In this document: piece after piece, positions 20,673 through 25,651 of the stretch
Layout: each line of letters starts with the position of its first letter
How positions within the stretch are numbered: the stretch's first letter is position 1
Origin: a virus
Virus record (IMG/VR): IMGVR_UViG_3300028742_000068
Span: 1-25,651 of that record
Length of the DNA: 25,651 nt
Direction: 5' to 3' (one strand)
Made by a program: the position numbers and the translations under genes
Notes under the pieces: model-generated
Databases searched by the model: none
What the model was told of the DNA's origin: nothing
The model's input: only the letters and a program-made list of their open reading frames with translations

Positions 20673-21494
20673 TCAGATGTTCGTGGTATTGGGCGAGCCG
20701 TTCACCGGCGTCGTCGTCACACCGAAATTCGTGACGGTGTTGGTAGTTGTCGGCGCCATCGTGGCGTACTCGACTTCGTACAGCAGGTTGCGGCGGTAGA
20801 TCTGCGATTTCTCGCTGGCGTCAAGATCAGTAACGCCTCGATACAGCAACCTCGCCCACGTGTTGTCAGGCATAACGATGCGAGGCTGTTGCTTGAACGA
20901 AAGCTCAAGTACGCGCCCGATGGCATCGCGCAGCGACTCGGTTGGACCCCAGATCGCCAACATAAAGACCTGTGCTTGGCGCCCGATTTCCTGCTGAACC
21001 GTGACTGGCACGGAAATGTCAGTTTCGATACTGAATGCGCCGTTAATCGTGACCACGTAGCCGCTTACCGACGCGCCAGGGATCAATGCGGCCAGTGCGG
21101 CAGCAATCGTGTTGACGGTGTCTGTTGCCTTGACCGCATAGCCGTACGGCTGGTAATTCACCGTCAGGGTGGGCGCTTCGCCCGCATTGATCGAGCCGCC
21201 GACTGTCACGCGGTTGCCCGCTACAGCCAGCGTCAGTTTCGGAGCCGGGATGGCGTTCTCAGCATCATCGTCACCCAGAAACCGGGTGGTGTTTTTCCCC
21301 ATGCCCGGCATCTGGTAGATGCTGACCATGGCATTACTGCCAGCCACGATCGCTTTCAACTGTTGCGGTACCGGCCAGCCAGAGCGCACCACGACCGTTA
21401 TACCAACCGCGCTTGCCTGACCCACTCCATTGGGATACATGGCGGCGCCAACGAGGCTGCCGAGGGTGTTCCGTACATCGGAAATGTCAGCCAT
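20673..21494 (-). CDS. Neck or tail-terminator-type protein
   Basis: In this 273-residue protein the N-terminal part (MADISDVRNTLGSLVGAAMYPNGVGQASAVG) and the section GRQAQVFMLAIWGPTESLRDAIGRVLELSFKQQPRIVMPDNTWARLLYRG read like phage neck/tail-terminator proteins. A beta-rich central insertion (KLTLAVAGNRVTVGGSIN...) and a Thr-rich C-terminal tail are also present. Its ATG shares one base with the preceding TAA. The position between head completion genes and the sheath suits a joining role. The assignment is tentative. Confidence 0.7.
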   Translation of the reverse strand: MADISDVRNTLGSLVGAAMYPNGVGQASAVGITVVVRSGWPVPQQLKAIVAGSNAMVSIYQMPGMGKNTTRFLGDDDAENAIPAPKLTLAVAGNRVTVGGSINAGEAPTLTVNYQPYGYAVKATDTVNTIAAALAALIPGASVSGYVVTINGAFSIETDISVPVTVQQEIGRQAQVFMLAIWGPTESLRDAIGRVLELSFKQQPRIVMPDNTWARLLYRGVTDLDASEKSQIYRRNLLYEVEYATMAPTTTNTVTNFGVTTTPVNGSPNTTNI

Positions 21495-21844
21495 TACGGC
21501 TCCAGACGTTCGACCAGAAGCGCATATCCTAGCGAATTCCAGTACGGGCCGGTGACCTGATAGCGCTGGCCGAGGTCATCGGTGACGATGTCATTGGTCT
21601 GGATCAGGCCGAGTTGCGCGGCGCCCAGCGGGATGAGGACCGTCCAGAGAGTCTTGCCGGCATCTGCCGGCAGGTTTGCATCTGGCTTGCCACTTGTCTT
21701 TTTCAACTGGATCGACGCAGGCAGATCGCTCGCCACAGCCGTTTCGTCAGCCGGCTCGACCCCGCTGTAGTCCGACGTGTAGCCGGGCGTGACGTCCGAG
21801 GTCGGTCGCGTGATCGCAATCGTGCGCGGATATATGAAGCTCAT
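21494..21844 (-). CDS. Head completion / head-tail joining protein
   Basis: From ATG 21844 this is a 116-residue protein (MSFIYPRTIAITRP...). The start overlaps the stop of the connector gene as ATGA; an earlier in-frame ATG would overlap that gene by more than 150 nt and yields an Arg-rich shadow. The beta-rich pattern with an ITRPT start and QRYQVTGPYWNSLGYALLVERLEP end fits small head-closure proteins. Function is inferred from size, pattern and position. Confidence 0.75.
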   Translation of the reverse strand: MSFIYPRTIAITRPTSDVTPGYTSDYSGVEPADETAVASDLPASIQLKKTSGKPDANLPADAGKTLWTVLIPLGAAQLGLIQTNDIVTDDLGQRYQVTGPYWNSLGYALLVERLEP

Positions 21845-22776
21845 GTGAACATCCGCGCCCGATATGGCCCAAGCATCGCCTTGACGTCTTCGCCGAACAG
21901 GCTCGCGGTGAACTGTTCGATCTTCGTGTCGCCAGCCTGATACATCCGCACATTGCCCAGCGGCGGCAGTGATGCGAGCGACGTGATCACCTGGGCGCAT
22001 GCCATCTTGACTTGCGAGGGCAGGTTCGAATACTGGAACCCGGCCACGTAGCGCGCCTTGATCTCGCTATAGTAGGCCAGCATGATGCCTGCCGGTACCC
22101 ACACCTGGCCGGTCTCGGCCTCGATGCCGGCCGACGTATTCGCCGGCCACACTTCCCATGCTGGCGGGCCGCCGAACTTCATCAGCGACGCCAACAGGTT
22201 GAAGTTGTCCGTGTTGTAGCTGGCCTGATCGCCGCGGCGTCCATAGCCATACCGACCGGTGCCGCCGACGATGCGTGCAACCGGAATCTTCGCGAGCGAG
22301 ATCTCGCTGCGGTTCTTCGGCAGATAGCGCTTCTCAGTGATCAGCAAGCCGGTTTCCATGACACAACCTTCAGCGTGTGCATACATGACGCCGTTCGGCA
22401 CATTGGCCGCGGTCGTTCCGAGCGTGAGTTGCTGCCCGCTGATGTTGGTGATCTGTACGGCCTCGACCAGCGACGGATTGGCAACCCGGTCGAGCACCAC
22501 GCAATCTCCAACCTGAAGCATGGCGGTCGGGCCGGTAACGTTCACCACAACGCCGTTGCCCGGACCGAACGCTGCCTGCGCCGTGAACGCCAGTTCAGGG
22601 CTGAGAGCGGACATGAAGCACGGCTGACCGGTTGCATCCGGCGTGTAAATCAGTCCCTCAGGCCGGCGCAGGTATCCGTCGATCAACTCGCTGGCCTGCG
22701 TGACCTGCGCTGCCGTCGTGCTGGCAGGCAGACCATAGGCAGCATAGTCTGCCGACTGGATATAGGCGCTGGGCAT
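21841..22776 (-). CDS. Head-tail connector (adaptor-like) protein
   Basis: This is a 311-residue protein. The N-terminal YIQSADYAAYGLPASTTAAQVTQASELIDGYLRRPEGL resembles the four-helix adaptor start (sADYaaYGlp...aselID-YL) of gp6-like connectors. The C-terminal third (MLAYYSEIKARYVAGFQYSNLPSQVKMACAQVITS) continues the helical connector pattern. Between them lies a beta-rich insert of about 130 residues, so the protein is longer than simple adaptors. It would sit between portal and neck. Confidence 0.78.
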   Translation of the reverse strand: MPSAYIQSADYAAYGLPASTTAAQVTQASELIDGYLRRPEGLIYTPDATGQPCFMSALSPELAFTAQAAFGPGNGVVVNVTGPTAMLQVGDCVVLDRVANPSLVEAVQITNISGQQLTLGTTAANVPNGVMYAHAEGCVMETGLLITEKRYLPKNRSEISLAKIPVARIVGGTGRYGYGRRGDQASYNTDNFNLLASLMKFGGPPAWEVWPANTSAGIEAETGQVWVPAGIMLAYYSEIKARYVAGFQYSNLPSQVKMACAQVITSLASLPPLGNVRMYQAGDTKIEQFTASLFGEDVKAMLGPYRARMFT

Positions 22777-22779
22777 GGA

Positions 22780-23076
22780 TCAGATCGAATAGAGGACAAC
22801 ACCGACGGCAGCGGCAGTGGCTGTTTTCACGAAGCGGAAGATGCCCGGATAAGCCATCACCAGCGCGGGAACCGTATTGCTCAGTTGCGGCGCGATAGCG
22901 GCAGGAACGGCCTGCCAGTTGCCCGATGCATCGAGCACCTGCATCGTGACAGTTTCGGATGTGCCGAGACCGCCAGCGACGACGGTGAACGGACCATCGG
23001 AAACGGTGCGCTGGATCGCCGCGGAATTAGCTGCGCCTGTCTGGGCGGCAACAACGATTTGTGCGGCTACGCTCAT
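22780..23076 (-). CDS. Small beta-rich phage protein, possible capsid decoration
   Basis: This 98-residue protein has an Ala-rich N-terminus (SVAAQIVVAAQTGAANSAAI) and a beta core (GPFTVVAGGLGTSETVTMQVLDASGNWQAV). Size and place close to the capsid gene allow a decoration protein, but there is no specific motif. It starts with an ATGA overlap. Confidence 0.72.
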   Translation of the reverse strand: MSVAAQIVVAAQTGAANSAAIQRTVSDGPFTVVAGGLGTSETVTMQVLDASGNWQAVPAAIAPQLSNTVPALVMAYPGIFRFVKTATAAAVGVVLYSI

Positions 23077-23297
23077 GTGACACCTTGCGGAAGGATCAAC
23101 GGCGACCGCTGGGCGATGCGTCGGTCGAGCATGTACTGCCCGAGCTGCTCATCGACAGTCGCCTCGCCGTTGATAAACGGAATGGAGAACATCTTCGGCT
23201 TGCCCTGTTCATCCATGAATTCGGACACAGGGAACTCATTGCCCGGCTGGACGAATGTCGTCTGTTTGCCGCGCGCGCCAGGTAGATAAACCTTCAT
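23073..23297 (-). CDS. Small phage protein following the capsid gene
   Basis: This 74-residue protein (MKVYLPGARGKQTTFVQPGNEFPVSEF...) is polar and mixed in charge and ends LILPQGVT. GAGG lies 7 nt before the ATG, next to a terminator hairpin. No family is recognised; a capsid or neck role is suggested only by position. Confidence 0.72.
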   Translation of the reverse strand: MKVYLPGARGKQTTFVQPGNEFPVSEFMDEQGKPKMFSIPFINGEATVDEQLGQYMLDRRIAQRSPLILPQGVT

Positions 23298-23315
23298 TCA
23301 GCCCCTCAAAACATA

Positions 23316-23339
23316 AAGGGCCGCCCGAAGGCAGCCCTT
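23316..23339 (-). terminator. Intrinsic terminator after the major capsid gene
   Basis: On the minus strand AAGGGCTGCC-TTCG-GGCGGCCCTT forms a 10-bp stem with one mismatch and a C(UUCG)G loop, then TATGTTTTGAGGGG. The U-tract is interrupted, so termination may be partial. Confidence 0.78.
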
Positions 23340-23359
23340 ATCACTTGATTCCGACCGGA

Positions 23360-24346
23360 TTACGGACGGTTCACGCAGATCGTCGCGTGCGCATACGAAG
23401 CGCCCTTGAAGATCACGGTATCGAACTTCACGCCCACGAACTGGCCAGCCAGGTTGCCAACCAGACCGAGCTGGAACAGACGCGGGTTCGGGTTGTATTC
23501 CTTGCCCGAGATCACGGGAATCTCCACTTCCGACTCCATGAGGATGGAGATGTAGTAGTTCTTCCCGCTTGCCGGCGTGCTGAACCCGTACTTGCCGGTG
23601 GTGTCCGTCGGCATGAACGGATCGCCGACGATCGGCAGTTTGCCGACTTGCGTCGAGATCGCTGCCACCGACACGCCCGCAACCACTTCCATCGAATCCA
23701 GCGTGATGCGCGTTGCCTTGGCTTCCTGGTCGATGTAGTCGGCCATGATCGGATTCATGTAGATCGCCGTCGGGCGAACTACATACGTGGCGTTTGCCGC
23801 CATCGTCGCGACAGCCGTCTTGATCGCGTCAATGATCGAGGCGCCCAGCGCGCAGTTGAATTGCTGCGAGACTTGTGCGAGACCGCCCATCCATTGCAGC
23901 GTGGTCGGCGCCGACATGCTCGTGTCGGTTCCGGCCCAGAACATCGACGCGCGCAACAGCTCGATCGCGCTGATGACGTCGTCGACGTCCTTTGCGACCA
24001 CCGATGCGAACTGACCTTGCTGCTCGGTCACGTCCTTGTCGAACAGCGACAGGTTCGATTGAGCGGTCATCGCCTTGATGAACGCAGGGCGTTCGAGGCG
24101 GGTCGGGCCCGTTGCGGTAGCCGCGAGGTTCCGCGGATCGACGGCGGCCGCCTGCGCGAGCGCGGTCTGTTCGAAGTAGCGGTGCGGGTGACCAGTCGCG
24201 GGACGCTGCTCGATACGCTGCAGCGGAATGGACGAACGACGCAAGACATCCATGATCTCGCGGTCGAATTCGGGCACTTCGATTGCGCCGGTACCGAGGA
24301 AGTCGGCCGCCGCATCGAGGCTCAAGAGTTTGGCATCAACACCCAT
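23360..24346 (-). CDS. Major capsid protein
   Basis: In this 328-residue protein the N-terminal arm (MGVDAKLLSLDAAADFL...EVPEFDREIMDVLRRSS) and the HK97-fold core fit a capsid. Core segments include the helix FASVVAKDVDDVISAIELLRASMF, TYVVRPTAIYMNPIMADYI, and a C-terminal LGLVGNLAGQFVGVKFDTVIFKG strand region. Size and pattern fit the E-loop/P-domain/A-domain order. The gene lies between terminators, which sets it apart as a unit, as expected for the most abundant virion protein. CTGGAG precedes its ATG. Confidence 0.9.
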   Translation of the reverse strand: MGVDAKLLSLDAAADFLGTGAIEVPEFDREIMDVLRRSSIPLQRIEQRPATGHPHRYFEQTALAQAAAVDPRNLAATATGPTRLERPAFIKAMTAQSNLSLFDKDVTEQQGQFASVVAKDVDDVISAIELLRASMFWAGTDTSMSAPTTLQWMGGLAQVSQQFNCALGASIIDAIKTAVATMAANATYVVRPTAIYMNPIMADYIDQEAKATRITLDSMEVVAGVSVAAISTQVGKLPIVGDPFMPTDTTGKYGFSTPASGKNYYISILMESEVEIPVISGKEYNPNPRLFQLGLVGNLAGQFVGVKFDTVIFKGASYAHATICVNRP

Positions 24347-24364
24347 GTTCTTGCTCCAGAAATG

Positions 24365-24386
24365 AAAAAACCCGCCAGCGGCGGGT
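24365..24386 (-). terminator. Intrinsic terminator between scaffold gene and capsid gene
   Basis: On the minus strand ACCCGCC-GCT-GGCGGGT precedes TTTTTTCATTTCTGGAG and the capsid ATG 24346. No promoter fits between hairpin and start. Confidence 0.88.
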
Positions 24387-24409
24387 CTTGGGTGATTCGG
24401 GGAATGTGC

Positions 24410-25078
24410 TTAGCGGGTGCCGACTTCCATCAGGCCGTCGTTGCGGAGCTTCAACTTCATCTCCATCGCCTTCTGCCCGTGAATGTTGCCTGCATCGAGG
24501 ATCGCGTTGACCTGGGTCGTCGACAGCTTGCCGTCCTTAACATCCGCTTCGACGATATTGGCCTTCGCCAGCAATGTCTGGATGTTCGCGGGCAGCGTGG
24601 CGCGCTCCGCGGGCTTGGCGGCAACGAACGCAGCAGCCTTTAGGTCGGTCAGCTTCGTATCCGCTGCGGCAAGTTCGGCCTTCAGGGGAGCCACGGCCTT
24701 TTCAACGGCAGCAGCGATCGCTTCATCATTCTTCTTCGAAGCGTCAGCGGCAGCGTTCGGCGATGCGTCGAAATAGCTGTGATCGTTGTAGATGTGCGGC
24801 ACCTTGCCGGTCGCGGCTTCCACCGCCATGTGACGGCCGATCTTGCGCAGCGCAGCAGCATGCCCCATCGTCGGGTGCGAGCCCACGCCAGCGGCATCCA
24901 TTGCATCGGCGCAAGCCATGCACGCTTCCACGTGCGGCTTGACCTGATCGATGATCGGGCCACCAAGCGATGCGCCCGAGGCTTCGATCTTCGTGACTTT
25001 CTCGGCCAGCGCTGCAACAGCGTCGTTCAGCGGCTTGTTGGCTTCGGCCAAAATGGCCAGCATTTCTTCCTTGGTCAT
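24410..25078 (-). CDS. Nested scaffold protein from an internal start (candidate)
   Basis: Within the protease-scaffold gene an in-frame ATG at 25078 has AGGA 7 nt before it. It would yield a 222-residue scaffold (MTKEEMLAILAEANKPLND...) lacking the protease domain. The arrangement matches the known lambda C/Nu3 scheme, in which the scaffold starts inside the protease gene. Expression is not shown by the sequence alone. Confidence 0.5.
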   Translation of the reverse strand: MTKEEMLAILAEANKPLNDAVAALAEKVTKIEASGASLGGPIIDQVKPHVEACMACADAMDAAGVGSHPTMGHAAALRKIGRHMAVEAATGKVPHIYNDHSYFDASPNAAADASKKNDEAIAAAVEKAVAPLKAELAAADTKLTDLKAAAFVAAKPAERATLPANIQTLLAKANIVEADVKDGKLSTTQVNAILDAGNIHGQKAMEMKLKLRNDGLMEVGTR

Positions 25079-25651
25079 TTCGAATTCCTGTTCGGCCTTG
25101 GCGGCCAGTGATGTGGTCCGATAGGCGGCCAGCTCCTTATAGAGCACGGCGGCACCCGTGAACACGCAGTAGTCAATCACCCACGGATCGGCGTCGAGGT
25201 CCCGGATGCGGGCGTCGAGTTCGTAACTGAACCCGAGCGCGCCCTTTTCGGCCTTGATCTGCTGACACTCGTCAGGGAAGTCTCTTGCGTAGAAAAAACC
25301 TTCAATCTCGACCGCATCTCCGACGATGGTCGCGCCAGTGATGAGGCCAATCTTTCGTTTGCGGTCATGGCCGCCGAAGCCGGGCTGATAGTCGACAGCC
25401 ATTCCGAGCAGACTCGGTAGTGCGGCTTCTGCAACAGCCTTCGGCAAGATCGTCCGTTTGCCGGTCGATCCTTCCGGAGGCGCGTCGCTTGGCTGATCGA
25501 TGCGCGTGAGCACGCCAGAGAACGGCATGCGGTTCGGGTGATCGGCGACTGTCGGAACATCAAGCGCCATTGCCTCGAAAGACATGGATGCCGTGACATG
25601 CCAGTCAGCGGTGTCGATACCCAGTTCCTTCGCGCGGCGCCGGATGTTCGC
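24410..25651 (-). CDS. Prohead protease-scaffold fusion (5' end beyond window)
   Basis: The frame is open from the right edge through ATG 25585 (22 codons read through it), so the real start may lie outside the window or be ATG 25585 (391 residues). Numbering from that ATG, residues 1-160 look like a phage prohead protease: His73 in GGHDRKRKIG and Ser120 in LGFSYEL are the expected catalytic pair. Residues 165-391 form an acidic, Ala-rich helical scaffold. The protease would cleave scaffold and capsid arms during maturation. A second start within the gene (ATG 25078) is noted as a separate finding. Confidence 0.87.
   Translation of the reverse strand, partial: ANIRRRAKELGIDTADWHVTASMSFEAMALDVPTVADHPNRMPFSGVLTRIDQPSDAPPEGSTGKRTILPKAVAEAALPSLLGMAVDYQPGFGGHDRKRKIGLITGATIVGDAVEIEGFFYARDFPDECQQIKAEKGALGFSYELDARIRDLDADPWVIDYCVFTGAAVLYKELAAYRTTSLAAKAEQEFEMTKEEMLAILAEANKPLNDAVAALAEKVTKIEASGASLGGPIIDQVKPHVEACMACADAMDAAGVGSHPTMGHAAALRKIGRHMAVEAATGKVPHIYNDHSYFDASPNAAADASKKNDEAIAAAVEKAVAPLKAELAAADTKLTDLKAAAFVAAKPAERATLPANIQTLLAKANIVEADVKDGKLSTTQVNAILDAGNIHGQKAMEMKLKLRNDGLMEVGTR

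Noticed and set aside
21845-22000. Longer N-terminus for the head completion protein
   Set aside because: It overlaps the connector gene deeply and is Arg-rich; ATG 21844 has the ATGA overlap seen throughout the operon.
22012-23289. Plus-strand open frame of 425 codons opposite the connector and small head genes
   Set aside because: Composition of a shadow; the minus-strand genes have coupled starts and recognisable patterns.
23255-24643. Long plus-strand open frame of 462 codons opposite the capsid gene
   Set aside because: Arg/His/Asp-rich with no recognisable fold, no ribosome-binding site and full overlap with the capsid gene.
1-25651. tRNA genes, integrase, attachment sites, insertion sequences
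   Set aside because: Gene spacing leaves almost no gaps over 100 nt apart from about 5125-5261, and nothing of these kinds could be recognised there.

Overview
The window is the late structural half of a contractile-tailed (myovirus-type) bacteriophage or prophage. Nearly all genes lie on the minus strand, so genome order runs from right to left. The high GC content, the codon use, and the style of the tail-fibre, SGNH and small conserved phage proteins suggest a host in Burkholderia, Paraburkholderia or a close relative; this is inference. No integrase, attachment site, tRNA, CRISPR array or insertion sequence is visible, so free phage and prophage cannot be told apart here.

Right part (25651 to 20194, minus strand): the head. 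A prohead protease-scaffold fusion runs in frame off the right edge. It is followed by the major capsid protein, two small proteins, a head-tail connector, neck and terminator-type proteins, and two very small unknown genes. Middle part (20193 to 9697, minus strand): the tail, in classical order. This is sheath (with a large inserted domain), tube, tail assembly chaperone G with a programmed -1 frameshift to a G-T product, an HK97 gp10-like protein, tape measure, LysM protein, hub (gpD/gp27-like), spike (gpV-like), wedge (gp25/W-like), baseplate J and a further baseplate protein. A plus-strand HNH-AP2 homing-type endonuclease gene is wedged between that last gene and the glycine-rich tail fibre (9157 to 7517), which has a small fibre-associated gene behind it.

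Accessory insert (about 5180 to 7292, plus strand): a moron-like block facing the other way. A sigma70-type promoter carries a perfect 17-bp palindrome in its spacer. It drives a structured leader, a small HTH-like regulator, a lipoprotein resembling an SGNH hydrolase with its catalytic residues replaced, an outer-membrane beta-barrel protein and a 37-residue membrane peptide. It probably acts on the envelope of the lysogen or infected cell.

Left part (5124 to 1, minus strand): lysis and host-interface genes. These are a coiled-coil membrane protein (holin/XhlA-like candidate), a T4-type lysozyme, an HNH-like zinc-finger protein, a small structural-type protein, a collagen-stalk SGNH hydrolase, a small membrane protein, a lipoprotein and a patatin-like phospholipase. 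A partial gene runs off the left edge.

One organising feature stands out. At seven gene junctions a strong intrinsic-terminator hairpin, often with a UNCG loop, is followed within about 10-20 nt by the Shine-Dalgarno of the next gene. These elements bracket the capsid gene and the sheath gene. They leave no room for a promoter between terminator and start codon, so either promoters lie inside upstream genes or transcription reads through, for example by antitermination.
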